A stretch of 64,000 nucleotides of DNA, from positions 5,332,001-5,396,000 of the forward strand of contig NZ_CP027732.1 in assembly GCF_003852235.1 (NCBI RefSeq). Reading direction: 5' to 3'. Within the stretch, counting starts at the first letter, position 1. Each line of letters opens with the position of its first letter. Source of the DNA: Pseudomonas sp. R4-35-07 (GTDB taxonomy: Bacteria; Pseudomonadota; Gammaproteobacteria; Pseudomonadales; Pseudomonadaceae). The notes below the pieces were generated by a model. It saw only the letters and a list, made by a program, of their open reading frames with translations. It had not been told where the DNA came from and did no database searches. The translations under genes and the position numbers were made by a program. This document shows, in pieces, positions 48,544-58,267 of this stretch.

Positions 48544-50115
48544 TCAGCGAGTTGTTGCCAGTTCTTGTTGAACGCTGGCAACAGTGCGAGGCCAAGGTTT
48601 ACCAGCCTGAACCTTCGCTGGCAAGGCCTTGATGGCGGAATCGGCTGCGGCGCGGCTTGGGAAGCTGCCGTAGGTGATCACATACAGCGGCTTGCCGTTG
48701 AGCACTTTCTTGAAATAACGGTACTGGCCGCCCTGCTCTTTGACGAACGCCTGGGCGTTGGCCTCGGAGCTGGTGCCGAGTATCTGCACCACGAAGTTGC
48801 CGGTGGGCTGGCTGCTGTACCAGCTGCTGCCGGCAGCGCCGGCCTTGGCAACGGTGGCCGCCGGTTTTTCCGCAGGCTTGGCCGCTGGAGCAGGCGTTGG
48901 CGCGGGCTTGGTCACCGGCGCAGGCGCAGGCTTGGCTGTGGCAACCGTCGGCGCGGGGGTCGGCTTGGCAGCTGGCGCAACCGGTGCAACGGGAGTCGCT
49001 GGCGTACCGGCAGGCACGCCCGCAGGTGGCGCGGTGGTGGTCACGGTTGGCGGTGTCGCGCTGGAGCCTTCCACCGGCACGCCGTCGTCGCCTTCGGAGA
49101 TACCACCGGCTTCTTCGGCCAGTGGGCCGCGCATCACAGGTTGGCCGACCATCGGCAGGTTGGTCGGTTGGCCGGAATTGGCGAATTCGACGTTCGGCGT
49201 GGGCTTGCCCAGTGGCAACTGCGCCTGTTCGGTTGGCGCGCCAGCGGTTGCCGGTGCCTTGCTGCGGCCTGGGATCAACCAGGCGGCGGCAACAGCGACC
49301 ACGACAACGGCAGAAATAGCCAATACGTGCTTCTTAGGCATAGTGAACCCCATCTTTGGACGCTTGACCGCAGAGCGGCTGGCAATCATGGCTTCGATCA
49401 TTGCATCGCGGGCAACCTGATTGATGTTGCCAGGCCAGCCATCGGAGCTTTCGTGAATATCAGAGATCTGCGCAGCGGAGAAAAGTTCGATACCCGCCCC
49501 CGCGCCCTCGAGGCGTTGAGCCAGGTATTCGCGGGTCTCTTCTTCTTCGTACGGCTGCAATTCGATGACGTGGAACAGCTCTTGGTCACCGCTGATCTGC
49601 TCCAGATCGGCGATCAGTGACGACTCGCCAAACAAGAACACATGGGGACGCCCTTCCGGGGTACCCGCCGCCAGCGCCAACAGGGCTTCCAGGGCAGATT
49701 CGTCGAGCTGCTCGGCGTCATCCACCAACAGATAGACTTCCTGGCCGGTCAGGCCCAGTTGCACCACCTGTTTGAGAATCGCGTTCGGCTCAGGGTTGGC
49801 CACGTCCAACGCCTGCGCCACCTGGCGCAACACGCCGGCCGCGTCACCGGCACCACGGGCCGAGACGACGACGCTCTGCACCGATTGCTTGTTGGTGCTG
49901 GCAACCAGCGCCTGGCGCAGCAAGGTCTTGCCGCTACCCAACGGCCCCGTCACCACCAGCAGCAACTGGCTGTAGCGCGCGAGATGGTGCAATTGCCCCA
50001 GTACCGGCTTGCGCTGGGCAGGGAAGAATTTGAAACCAGGCACCCGAGGCGCGAAAGGGTCGTGGCTCAGGTGGTAGTGGCCGAGGAACGCCTCGTCGGC
50101 ATGCAAACTAGTCAT
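48544..50115 (-). CDS. SPOR-domain / AAA ATPase protein (DamX-like)
   Basis: 523 residues. An ExeA-like AAA domain (Walker A VTGPLGSGKTLLRQ, then LLVDDAEQLDESALEAL) comes first. A membrane helix follows (HVLAISAVVVVAVAAAWLIP), then a Pro/Ala/Thr-rich periplasmic linker. A C-terminal SPOR domain (FVVQILGTSSEANAQAFV ... LYVITYGSFPSRAAADSAI) binds denuded septal peptidoglycan. It lies between gltB and aroB, the classical damX position, and probably acts in cell division. Confidence 0.88.
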   Translation of the reverse strand: MTSLHADEAFLGHYHLSHDPFAPRVPGFKFFPAQRKPVLGQLHHLARYSQLLLVVTGPLGSGKTLLRQALVASTNKQSVQSVVVSARGAGDAAGVLRQVAQALDVANPEPNAILKQVVQLGLTGQEVYLLVDDAEQLDESALEALLALAAGTPEGRPHVFLFGESSLIADLEQISGDQELFHVIELQPYEEEETREYLAQRLEGAGAGIELFSAAQISDIHESSDGWPGNINQVARDAMIEAMIASRSAVKRPKMGFTMPKKHVLAISAVVVVAVAAAWLIPGRSKAPATAGAPTEQAQLPLGKPTPNVEFANSGQPTNLPMVGQPVMRGPLAEEAGGISEGDDGVPVEGSSATPPTVTTTAPPAGVPAGTPATPVAPVAPAAKPTPAPTVATAKPAPAPVTKPAPTPAPAAKPAEKPAATVAKAGAAGSSWYSSQPTGNFVVQILGTSSEANAQAFVKEQGGQYRYFKKVLNGKPLYVITYGSFPSRAAADSAIKALPAKVQAGKPWPRTVASVQQELATTR

Positions 50116-50125
50116 CGGGATCTTA

Positions 50126-51226
50126 TTAACCTTTAAGCTGGGCCAGGGCGCGGTAATCCGCTCCCAGCGTGGCCTGTAAAATCTCTTTCGGATAATCGTC
50201 GGTCACCACCGCTTCGCCCATGTGGCGCAACAGCACCAGTCGCAGTCGACCGTCGATCACTTTCTTGTCTATCGCCATGTGTTCCAGGAAATCCGCCTCG
50301 CTCATTTCAGACGGCGGAATCACCGGCAAACCGGCGCGCTGGAACAGACAGATACCGCGATCACGCTCCTGGACGCTGATCCAGCCCAGGCGCTGCGACA
50401 TTTCCAATGCCATCACGGTGCCAGCCGCTACGGCTTCCCCATGCAGCCACACACCATAGCCCATGTGGGTTTCGATCGCATGGCCGAAGGTGTGGCCCAG
50501 GTTCAGGGTAGCCCGCACACCGGACTCCCGTTCGTCGGCATTCACCACCAACGCCTTGGCCGCACAGGAGCGGGAAATCGCTTCGGTGAGTGCCACCTGG
50601 TCGAGGGCGCGCAAGGCGTCCATGTGTTCTTCCAGCCAGGTCAGGAAGGGCTCGTCGCAGATCAGCCCGTACTTGATGACTTCCGCCAAGCCCGCCGACA
50701 GCTCGCGCGGGGGCAGGGTGTTGAGGGTTGCGGTGTCAATCAGCACGGCCTGCGGCTGATAGAACGCGCCGACCATGTTCTTGCCCAGCGGGTGGTTGAT
50801 ACCGGTCTTGCCGCCCACCGACGAATCGACCTGGGACAGCAGCGTGGTCGGCACCTGGATAAAGTCCACGCCACGCTGGTAGCAGGCGGCCGCGAAGCCG
50901 GCCATGTCGCCGATCACACCGCCGCCCAGAGCGACCACGGTGGTACGGCGGTCATGCCGTGCGCTCAGCAGGCCATCGAAAATCAGTTGCAGGGTTTCCC
51001 AGTTCTTGTGGGCTTCGCCGTCGGGCAGGATCACCGAGATCACCGAGTACGCCGCCAGGCTGCGGCTCAGACGCTCAAGATACAGCGGCGCCACCGTTTC
51101 GTTGGAGATGATCGCCACTTGCCGACCGGCAATATGCGGTGCGAGCAGCTCGGGCTGGTCCAGCAGACCTTCGCCAATATGGATCGGGTAGCTGCGCTCG
51201 CCTAGATCGACCTTAAGTGTCTGCAT
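50126..51226 (-). CDS. aroB: 3-dehydroquinate synthase
   Basis: 366 residues from the ATG at 51226. NAD-binding [14 protein letters not shown], zinc-site region [11 protein letters not shown] and [12 protein letters not shown]. Second step of the shikimate pathway. It follows aroK in the same direction. Confidence 0.97.
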   Translation of the reverse strand: MQTLKVDLGERSYPIHIGEGLLDQPELLAPHIAGRQVAIISNETVAPLYLERLSRSLAAYSVISVILPDGEAHKNWETLQLIFDGLLSARHDRRTTVVALGGGVIGDMAGFAAACYQRGVDFIQVPTTLLSQVDSSVGGKTGINHPLGKNMVGAFYQPQAVLIDTATLNTLPPRELSAGLAEVIKYGLICDEPFLTWLEEHMDALRALDQVALTEAISRSCAAKALVVNADERESGVRATLNLGHTFGHAIETHMGYGVWLHGEAVAAGTVMALEMSQRLGWISVQERDRGICLFQRAGLPVIPPSEMSEADFLEHMAIDKKVIDGRLRLVLLRHMGEAVVTDDYPKEILQATLGADYRALAQLKG

Positions 51227-51351
51227 GTGTCCCCGCGTTGAAGATATTTTGACGACCGGTAACGCCTGGATCAGACGCTGCCTGATGGCTCTACGCCACA
51301 CCCCGCGAGGTCATGGCGCGCCGCCGAGAATAGCGCATTTGCGGCCAGGCT

Positions 51352-51870
51352 TTAACGGGGTGGTAGCCGTTGCAGGCGCTCAAGAATGTCGAGTACCACC
51401 ATTCGCGGCGGCCGTTCATCGGTTTCCACCACCAGATCGGCGATTTCCCGATACAGCGGATCACGCAGCGCCAGCAGGTCTCGCAAGGTTTTTTCCGGGT
51501 TGGCCGTGCGCAGCAACGGGCGATTGCGATCACGGGCGGTGCGGCCCACCTGCTGCTCCACCGAGGCATGCAGGTACACCACGCGACCACCGGCGTGCAG
51601 GGCGCGGCGATTTTCATCGCGCATCACCGCGCCACCGCCGGTGGCCAATACCACGCCATCGCAGCCGCACAGCTCGGCAATCATTGCCTGCTCGCGGTCG
51701 CGAAAGCCCAGCTCGCCTTCCTTATCGAAGATCCATGGGATATTGGCACCCGTGCGCAATTCAATTTCCTTATCGGAATCTTTGAATGGCAGGCGCAGCT
51801 CTTTGGCCAGCAAACGGCCGATGGTGCTTTTTCCAGCCCCCATCGGCCCTACAAGAATCAAATTTCGCAC
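51352..51870 (-). CDS. aroK: Shikimate kinase
   Basis: 172 residues. P-loop [18 protein letters not shown], shikimate-site [18 protein letters not shown], and [15 protein letters not shown]. It starts 4 nt after the pilQ stop, as in other Pseudomonas pilMNOPQ-aroKB clusters. Confidence 0.97.
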   Translation of the reverse strand: MRNLILVGPMGAGKSTIGRLLAKELRLPFKDSDKEIELRTGANIPWIFDKEGELGFRDREQAMIAELCGCDGVVLATGGGAVMRDENRRALHAGGRVVYLHASVEQQVGRTARDRNRPLLRTANPEKTLRDLLALRDPLYREIADLVVETDERPPRMVVLDILERLQRLPPR

Positions 51871-51874
51871 AGAA

Positions 51875-53257
51875 TCAACGACTCACAGCAATCGCCTGGT
51901 TATTCATGATACGCGGAGTCAGGAATACCAGCAGCTCGGATTTTTTCTCCGCCCGCACATCGCGCCGGAAAAGGCGGCCAAGATACGGCACATCGCCTAA
52001 AAATGGCACTTTATCTACCACTTTGCTTTGGGTATTGGAGAAAACCCCGCCGATGACAATGGTCTCGCCATCCTTGACCAGGACCTTGGCATTGACCTCG
52101 TTTTTCTTGATCGGTGGAACGTCGTTGAGTTTGTTCAGATAGTCGGGCTCGTCCTTGGTGACTTTGACCACCATGATCACATGATCGTCGGGGGTGATTT
52201 GCGGCGTGACCTCCAATGACAGCGAGGCTTCCTTGAACGACACCGAGGTTGCGCCCTGGGACGTGGATTCCTGGTAGGGGATCTCGGTGCCCTTGAGGAT
52301 GCGTGCGGTTTCCTTGTCCGAGGTGACCACCTTGGGCTGTGAGACGATTTCGCCGTTGCCGGACTTTTCCATGGCGGTCAGCTCAAGGTCCAGCAGCAGG
52401 TTGTCGGTGATAAAGGCCAGTCCCAGGCCCGAGGTGGCGGTCAGCGAACCCAGGTCGACGAAGGGTGAGCTGGGTGGGTTCTCTGGTAGCTGCGCGCCGT
52501 CCGCCTGGGGCTTGGGGATACCGCCGGCGCTCCAATTGCCGCGATTGAGCCGCCCACCCCAGCGTGCGCCCAAGCCTTTGTCGTAATCGACATTGGCCTC
52601 GACGATGCGCGCCTCGATCATCACCTGGCGCACCGGCACATCCAACTGCGCCACGATCCGCCGCAGTTCTTCCAGCCGCTCTCCAGTCTGGTAGGCGATG
52701 ATATTGTTGGTGCGGTCGTCGACCGCCACCGAGCCGCGCTCGTCGGTCGCGCCTTCAAAGCCGGTCACTGACTGGAACAGCTTGGCCAGGTCCGCTGCCT
52801 TGGCATAATTGACCTGCAGCAACTCCCGGCGTAACGGTGCCAGCTCAGCCATCTGCTTGCGCGCCTCCAACGTCAGCAGTTCGCGAGCGGCCAATTCGTC
52901 AGCCGGCGCCACCAGCAATACGCCGGCCTTCACCCGTTTGTCCAACCCCTTGGCTTGCAGCACCAGGTCCAGCGCCTGGTCCCAAGGCACCTCCTTGAGC
53001 CGCAGAGTGATCGAACCTTGCACCTCGTCACCGGCCACCAGGTTGAGGCCTGCGACATCGGCGATTTGCTGCAGCGCTGCGCGCAAATCGATGTTCTGGA
53101 AATTGAGATTCAGCTTGTCGCCCGTGTGGCCGACCGAAGCAGCACTTTCGGGCGGCGGCAATTGGATCAGGTCGAGGCGATTGGGTACAGCAGCAGCCGT
53201 CGGCGCCGTGAACGCTATCCATAGCGCCACACCGAAGCACGAGAAAATCCTTTTCAT
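51875..53257 (-). CDS. pilQ: Type IV pilus secretin PilQ, short form
   Basis: 460 residues with a signal peptide ([18 protein letters not shown]). It has the N0/STN and secretin-N domains ([39 protein letters not shown]) and a complete secretin domain ([19 protein letters not shown] ... [12 protein letters not shown]). Well-known PilQ proteins are about 700 residues because of AMIN domains before N0. Here only about 45 residues precede N0, so the peptidoglycan-binding AMIN part is missing. Confidence 0.93.
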   Translation of the reverse strand: MKRIFSCFGVALWIAFTAPTAAAVPNRLDLIQLPPPESAASVGHTGDKLNLNFQNIDLRAALQQIADVAGLNLVAGDEVQGSITLRLKEVPWDQALDLVLQAKGLDKRVKAGVLLVAPADELAARELLTLEARKQMAELAPLRRELLQVNYAKAADLAKLFQSVTGFEGATDERGSVAVDDRTNNIIAYQTGERLEELRRIVAQLDVPVRQVMIEARIVEANVDYDKGLGARWGGRLNRGNWSAGGIPKPQADGAQLPENPPSSPFVDLGSLTATSGLGLAFITDNLLLDLELTAMEKSGNGEIVSQPKVVTSDKETARILKGTEIPYQESTSQGATSVSFKEASLSLEVTPQITPDDHVIMVVKVTKDEPDYLNKLNDVPPIKKNEVNAKVLVKDGETIVIGGVFSNTQSKVVDKVPFLGDVPYLGRLFRRDVRAEKKSELLVFLTPRIMNNQAIAVSR

Positions 53258-53269
53258 GGTTTGATTCCG

Positions 53270-54241
53270 TTATGAGTTGACGTTCATTACCAGGGTTCGC
53301 GGGCGCTCCAGCCAGAGGCCCTGTTCATCGGGAAAGCGCTCGATCAGCTCGACATGACTGTCCTGGATGGACATGACCTGGCCATGATCGGGCCCGAGGT
53401 AGTCACCGACCGCCAGCCGATGCACTGTCGGTCCGGCACGCAATAGCGCGAAGGTCTGTCCACCGCCCGACAGCGTACCGACCATGGCGAACTGCTCGAT
53501 TGCGATGCCCTCCAGCAGCCCGCGAGGCCGAGTGAGATCCGGAGCAAGGGCCGCTCGCCCAGGCGTGTGCTCCGCTTGCAAGGCGGGCCGTTGAAACGGG
53601 TCGCGCAGGGATGATGAGTCATAAACAAAGCGCGGAGCCGGGACGACCGCCTGGGACGCGCTGCCGCCTGGGGACGCACTTCGATAGGCCTTGGCCAACA
53701 GGTCAAGACGCAACAATGCCCCTTCAGGCCGCACCGCCACGTCATGCACCGTGACGATGCGCTGCAACCCGCCCAGGGCGCTGACGAACGCCGCCAAGTC
53801 GTGATAGGCCCCCGTAGCGGCAATCTTCAAGGGCTGCTCGACATGGAACGGCAGCGACGCCTCATCCAGCACCTCGACGCCCTCGATCCAGACGCCTTTG
53901 GCAACCGCCAGCCGGGCGATGTCCTCCAGCAAGCCCGGTACGGAGGACTCACCGGACAACTGCCCTTGAAGGCCCGCGACAGTCTCTTCCATCGCCCTGA
54001 CTTGTTCGGTGTACGCCTCAAGCTCGGCGGCCAAGCCGGTTTTTTCTTCAAGCTGCGCTTGCAGCGCCTGCTCCCGAGCCTCGAGGCCGTGCAGTCGCTC
54101 CCGCGAAGCCCCCAGGTAAACCCCCTCTCCAAGCAACAGCACCAAGCCGGCCAGCGCACAGCCAAGCAGGGCCTTTCCAGGCCAGGGCCATTTTGCAGCG
54201 TTGTAGGAGAGTGCGGAAAAGTCGAGCCTGGGCAGGCTCAT
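53270..54241 (-). CDS. PilO-PilP fusion protein (type IV pilus alignment subcomplex)
   Basis: 323 residues in one uninterrupted frame. Residues 1-195 are PilO-like: membrane helix about 24-43, coiled coil about 45-95, then a small ferredoxin-like domain (KIAATGAYHDLAAFVSALGG). Residues about 200-323 are PilP-like (FVYDSSSLRDPFQRP, GTLSGGGQTFALLRAG, then LELIERF-type C-terminus). In the usual operon pilO and pilP are separate and PilP is a lipoprotein. Here no lipobox exists, because PilP is tethered through PilO. Confidence 0.88.
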   Translation of the reverse strand: MSLPRLDFSALSYNAAKWPWPGKALLGCALAGLVLLLGEGVYLGASRERLHGLEAREQALQAQLEEKTGLAAELEAYTEQVRAMEETVAGLQGQLSGESSVPGLLEDIARLAVAKGVWIEGVEVLDEASLPFHVEQPLKIAATGAYHDLAAFVSALGGLQRIVTVHDVAVRPEGALLRLDLLAKAYRSASPGGSASQAVVPAPRFVYDSSSLRDPFQRPALQAEHTPGRAALAPDLTRPRGLLEGIAIEQFAMVGTLSGGGQTFALLRAGPTVHRLAVGDYLGPDHGQVMSIQDSHVELIERFPDEQGLWLERPRTLVMNVNS

Positions 54242-54789
54242 GGTTGCGCCTCGATGGTTTCCCCCTGACGCACCATCAACTGAAACTCGTGATCGCCGCG
54301 CTCGCCCTCTGCCCGCACCCGCTCGAGCCGCGCGGAGTGGCCTCCCTGTGACGCCTCCAACCGACGCATCAACTGGGCGATATCCTGATTGCTGTCGGCA
54401 CTGCCACGGATGCTGATCGTATCGCCACTCGCGACCACTTCATGCAGATGAACGCCATCGGGCATCGCGCGCGCCAACTGATCGAACAGCCGAGCACCGG
54501 AAGATCGCGCATCGTGCAGGTCCTGCACGACCTTCATGCGCTGTGCCAATTGCTGGCTTCGCTCCTGCAGGTCGTCGATGGTCTTGATGCGTGAGTCCTG
54601 CACGGCGACATCCCCGTTCAGGCGCACATTGCGGGTAACCTGCCGGTCGATCGCCTGGTCGATCACCTGGTCAGCCAGCCACACCGCCGCGAGCGCCAGG
54701 CAGGCAAATACCAGCAACAGTGCCAGGAAATATTTGCGGCGCCGCTCCGCCAGCAACCGGCGCCAGGGCAAAAGATTGATTCGTGTCAT
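54238..54789 (-). CDS. pilN: Type IV pilus assembly protein PilN
   Basis: 183 residues from the ATG at 54789. Family N-terminus MTRINLLPWRRLLAERRRK (PilM-binding INLLPWR motif), one membrane helix (about 20-41), then a coiled coil and a ferredoxin-like domain (LHEVVASGDTISIRGSADSN). It overlaps pilM and pilO-P by 4 nt each. Normal length. Confidence 0.94.
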   Translation of the reverse strand: MTRINLLPWRRLLAERRRKYFLALLLVFACLALAAVWLADQVIDQAIDRQVTRNVRLNGDVAVQDSRIKTIDDLQERSQQLAQRMKVVQDLHDARSSGARLFDQLARAMPDGVHLHEVVASGDTISIRGSADSNQDIAQLMRRLEASQGGHSARLERVRAEGERGDHEFQLMVRQGETIEAQP

Positions 54790-55442
54790 CCAGCGAAACT
54801 CCTCAGGGCTAACCCGCAAGCCACTCCCATCCCCTGGGCATCGACGGCCCATTGTGCGCCATCGACTCGATGACCCGGCGTGAAGCTGGCAAAATCCTGA
54901 CGGCAAGCGCGCTCCAATGCAAACGCTTCGACATCCACTACCTGTGTCACCAGCCCGGCCAGGGCCAGCGCCGCCTCGCGGGCCTCGACCTGCTCACGCA
55001 GGCACGCCACCAGCAACACCTCGACCCGCCCCGCTTCCTGGGGCGATGGCCCGCGCACCTGAAAATCGATGGCGACCTCGTCCAGAGGATAAGGAATGTA
55101 CTGGTCGGCCTCCATCTGTATCTGCCAGGCCATCTCTTCGTCGCCCAGGTCCGTGTCCATTTCGATCACCCGCGTAATGACCGAAGGGCCCGCCACCGCG
55201 ACGGCCGCGTGCCTGGTGCCACTGTGCAAGCGGGATAAAGCCTGGTGCAGCGCCCGCCCTACGCCGTCGAGGTCAAGCAATGTGCCATCGACCACCGCAT
55301 GTGCCGGCAATACCTGCGTGACATACCCCTGAATGCTGAAACCTTGCGCCGAACGGCCCAGCTCGACCAGCTTGATACCCTGGTCATTGATGTCAACGCC
55401 GAGGACGACGTCGAGTTTTCGCCTGAAAAATCCCTTTCCCAT
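54786..55442 (-). CDS. pilM: Type IV pilus protein PilM, internally deleted
   Basis: 218 residues from the ATG at 55442. Residues 1-179 match the N-terminal part (VVLGVDINDQGIKLVELGR, EADQYIPYPLDEVAIDFQV, VEAFALER). The last 16 match the PilM end (GVACGLALRSF). About 135 residues in between, which in full-length PilM (about 350) hold much of the actin-like ATP-binding lobes, are replaced by roughly 20 unrelated residues. The frame is open throughout, so it looks like a fixed deletion rather than a sequencing error. Confidence 0.9.
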   Translation of the reverse strand: MGKGFFRRKLDVVLGVDINDQGIKLVELGRSAQGFSIQGYVTQVLPAHAVVDGTLLDLDGVGRALHQALSRLHSGTRHAAVAVAGPSVITRVIEMDTDLGDEEMAWQIQMEADQYIPYPLDEVAIDFQVRGPSPQEAGRVEVLLVACLREQVEAREAALALAGLVTQVVDVEAFALERACRQDFASFTPGHRVDGAQWAVDAQGMGVACGLALRSFAG

Positions 55443-55659
55443 AAAACTCCCTAAAGCTTTGCCTGTCTTACCGCCTGATTGCCGCCGGGCAGCGTGCATT
55501 CGGTCGACTTGTTTGAGCCGCGCGAATGACGCCCGAAGGCGAAAATGCTTTAATGCCCAGCGTTTTTTCCCGCTTTTTATCTGCTGCCCGGGTCGATCCA
55601 TCGTTTGCCATGCATGCCCCGACGCGTAACTCTTTCATTTCTCTGGAAATCCAAAAGCC

Positions 55660-58125
55660 TTGATTCGTCTGCTGAAGTTTTTCGGGTACTCCATTGTCGC
55701 GATCGTCTGCGGGCTGCTGCTCGTACTCAGCGGGGCCTACCTCTACCTTAGTCCGGGTTTGCCGTCCGTAGAGGCTCTCAGAAGTATCCAGTTGCAGATT
55801 CCTTTGCGGGTCTACAGCAGCGATGAAAAACTGATCGCGGAGTTCGGCGAAATGCGCCGCACCCCGATCCGTTTCGCCGACATTCCACCCAATTTCATCA
55901 GCGCGTTGCTGTCGGCTGAAGACGATAATTTCGCCAACCACTACGGCGTCGACCCCAGTAGCCTGGTACGCGCAGCCACGCAGTTGGTAAAAAGCGGACA
56001 CATTCAATCGGGCGGCAGCACCATCACCATGCAGGTGGCGAAGAACTTCTTCCTCACCAGCGAGCGCAGTTTTTCGCGCAAGGCCACCGAGATCCTGCTG
56101 GCGCTGCAGATTGAACGTCAGCTGACCAAGGATGAAATTCTCGAGCTGTACGTCAACAAGATTTACCTGGGCAACCGCGCCTACGGCATCGAGGCGGCTT
56201 CCCAGGTGTACTACGGCAAGTCGATTCGTGATGCCAGCCTGGCTCAGATGGCGATGATTGCCGGCCTGCCCAAGGCGCCGTCGCGCTTCAACCCCTTGGC
56301 CAACCCGGCGCGCAGCAAGGAGCGTCGCGACTGGATCCTGGGGCGCATGTACAAGCTGGGCAAGATCGACCAGGCCGCCTACGAAAGCGCGGTGGCCGAA
56401 CCGTTGAACGCCAGCTATCACGTGCCGACGCCGGAAGTGAATGCGCCGTATATCGCCGAAATGGCGCGTGCCGAGATGGTCGGCCGGTATGGCAGCGAGG
56501 CCTACACCGAAGGTTTCCGTGTTACTACCACCGTTCCAAGCAACTTGCAGGAAATTGCCAACCATTCGCTGCACGAAGGCCTGATCACCTATGACCAGCG
56601 CCATGGCTATCGCGGCCCTGAATCGCGCTTGCCGGGCAAGACCCTGAGCGCCTGGACCACCGAGCTGGGCAAACAGCGCTCCATCAGTGGCCTGGAGCCA
56701 GCCATCGTCACCCAGGTGAAGAAAGACGGCGTGCAAGTGCTGACCCGCACCGGCGAAGCGCATGTGGCGTGGGACAGCATGAAATGGGCGCGCCCGTTCC
56801 TGAATACCAACAGCATGGGCCCGATGCCCAAGCAGCCGTCCGACGTGGCGCAGGTGGGTGATTTGATCCGCGTGCAGCGCCAGGCGGATGACAGCCTGAA
56901 ATTCAGCCAGGTCCCGGTCGCCCAAGGCGCCCTGGTGTCCCTCGACCCGCAAAACGGTGCGATCCGCTCCCTGGTCGGCGGCTTCGCCTTCGAGCAGAGC
57001 AACTACAACCGCGCCACCCAGGCCAAGCGCCAGCCGGGCTCGAGCTTCAAGCCATTCGTCTACAGTGCCGCGCTGGATAACGGCTATACCGCCGCCAGCC
57101 TGGTCAACGACGCACCGATCGTGTTTGTCGATGAGTACCCGGACAAAGTCTGGCGCCCGAAGAACGACACCAACACCTTCCTCGGCCCGATCCGCATTCG
57201 CGAGGCGTTGTACAAGTCGCGCAACCTGGTGTCGATCCGCCTGCTGCAGGCGATGGGCGTGGGCAAGACCATCGATTACATGACCCGCTTTGGCTTCGCC
57301 AAGTCTGATCTGCCGCCGAACCTGTCCCTGGCCCTGGGTACCGCCACTCTCACGCCGATGGAAATCGCCACCGGCTGGAGCACCTTTGCCAACGGCGGTT
57401 ACAAAATCTCGCCATACCTGATCGACAAGATCGAAAGCCGCAATGGCGACACCCTGTTCACTGCCAACCCGCCACGGGTGCCCGGCGATGTGGTCAACGG
57501 TGTGGCGGCGACCGATGGTCTTGCCGCACCTAGCAACGGCGGCATCACCATCGAGCCGACCCCAGGCACGACGCCTGCCGCAAATCCCCCCGCGCCGGCC
57601 GAGCCGCAAGCACCGGCAGTGGCTGAACGCATCGTGGACGGCCGCACCACCTATATCCTCAACAGCATCCTGCAAGACGTGATCAAGAAGGGTACCGGCC
57701 GGCGCGCATTGGCCCTCGGCCGCGCGGACATCGCTGGCAAGACCGGTACCACCAATGAATCCAAGGATGCCTGGTTCTCCGGCTACAACGGCGACTATGT
57801 GACCACCGTATGGACCGGTTACGACCAGCCGGAAAGCCTGGGCCGTCGCGAATTCGGCGGTACAGTCGCGCTGCCGATCTGGATGAGTTACATGGGCGCG
57901 GCACTGAAGGACAAGCCGCTGCACACCCAGCCGGAACCGGAAGGCATCCTCAGCCTGCGCATCGACCCGGTAAGCGGCCGCGCAGCCTCGCCGAGCACGC
58001 CGAACGCGTACTTCGAACTGTTCAAGAGCGAAGACACACCGCCGTCGGTCAACGAGCTGGGCAACGGGGTTGCACCGGGCAGCCCGCTGCCGGCGGATGA
58101 AGGTGCGCCGATCGATCTATTCTGA
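55660..58125 (+). CDS. ponA: Penicillin-binding protein 1A
   Basis: 821 residues from a TTG start at 55660; there is no better ATG. N-terminal membrane helix. Glycosyltransferase 51 domain (AEDDNFANHYGVDPSSLVRA, GGSTITMQVAKNFFL). Transpeptidase domain with active Ser in PGSSFKPFVY, SRN-like KSRNLVSI, and KTGTTNESKDAWF. Bifunctional peptidoglycan synthase. Divergent from pilM across 217 bp, as in other pseudomonads. Confidence 0.96.
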   Translation: MIRLLKFFGYSIVAIVCGLLLVLSGAYLYLSPGLPSVEALRSIQLQIPLRVYSSDEKLIAEFGEMRRTPIRFADIPPNFISALLSAEDDNFANHYGVDPSSLVRAATQLVKSGHIQSGGSTITMQVAKNFFLTSERSFSRKATEILLALQIERQLTKDEILELYVNKIYLGNRAYGIEAASQVYYGKSIRDASLAQMAMIAGLPKAPSRFNPLANPARSKERRDWILGRMYKLGKIDQAAYESAVAEPLNASYHVPTPEVNAPYIAEMARAEMVGRYGSEAYTEGFRVTTTVPSNLQEIANHSLHEGLITYDQRHGYRGPESRLPGKTLSAWTTELGKQRSISGLEPAIVTQVKKDGVQVLTRTGEAHVAWDSMKWARPFLNTNSMGPMPKQPSDVAQVGDLIRVQRQADDSLKFSQVPVAQGALVSLDPQNGAIRSLVGGFAFEQSNYNRATQAKRQPGSSFKPFVYSAALDNGYTAASLVNDAPIVFVDEYPDKVWRPKNDTNTFLGPIRIREALYKSRNLVSIRLLQAMGVGKTIDYMTRFGFAKSDLPPNLSLALGTATLTPMEIATGWSTFANGGYKISPYLIDKIESRNGDTLFTANPPRVPGDVVNGVAATDGLAAPSNGGITIEPTPGTTPAANPPAPAEPQAPAVAERIVDGRTTYILNSILQDVIKKGTGRRALALGRADIAGKTGTTNESKDAWFSGYNGDYVTTVWTGYDQPESLGRREFGGTVALPIWMSYMGAALKDKPLHTQPEPEGILSLRIDPVSGRAASPSTPNAYFELFKSEDTPPSVNELGNGVAPGSPLPADEGAPIDLF

Positions 58126-58156
58126 TGACGCGCACGGCTTTGTGGTCAAGCACATG

Positions 58157-58205
58157 TGACGCGGAGCGTCACGGGGTGCATTCCCACGCGGAGCGTGGGA
58201 ATGAT
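58157..58205. repeat. Family II REP unit
   Basis: GACGCGGAGCGTCACGGGG then CCCACGCGGAGCGTGGGAATGATCA, a single-sided unit after ponA. Confidence 0.8.
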
Positions 58206-58212
58206 CAGCCAC

Positions 58213-58248
58213 AAAAAAGCCCCGACTCGCGAGAGCCGGGGCTTTTTT
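58213..58248. terminator. Bidirectional intrinsic terminator between ponA and maeB
   Basis: A6-GCCCCG / CGGGGC-T6: a 12-bp stem (58213-58224 with 58237-58248) with a T-run on either strand. It serves ponA (+) and maeB (-), whose 3' ends face each other. Confidence 0.92.
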
Positions 58249-58267
58249 GTGGGTGCGCTACAACGGA

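Noticed and set aside
55468..57924. 818-codon frame opposite ponA
   Set aside because: Shadow of the penicillin-binding protein; the + strand carries all catalytic motifs.
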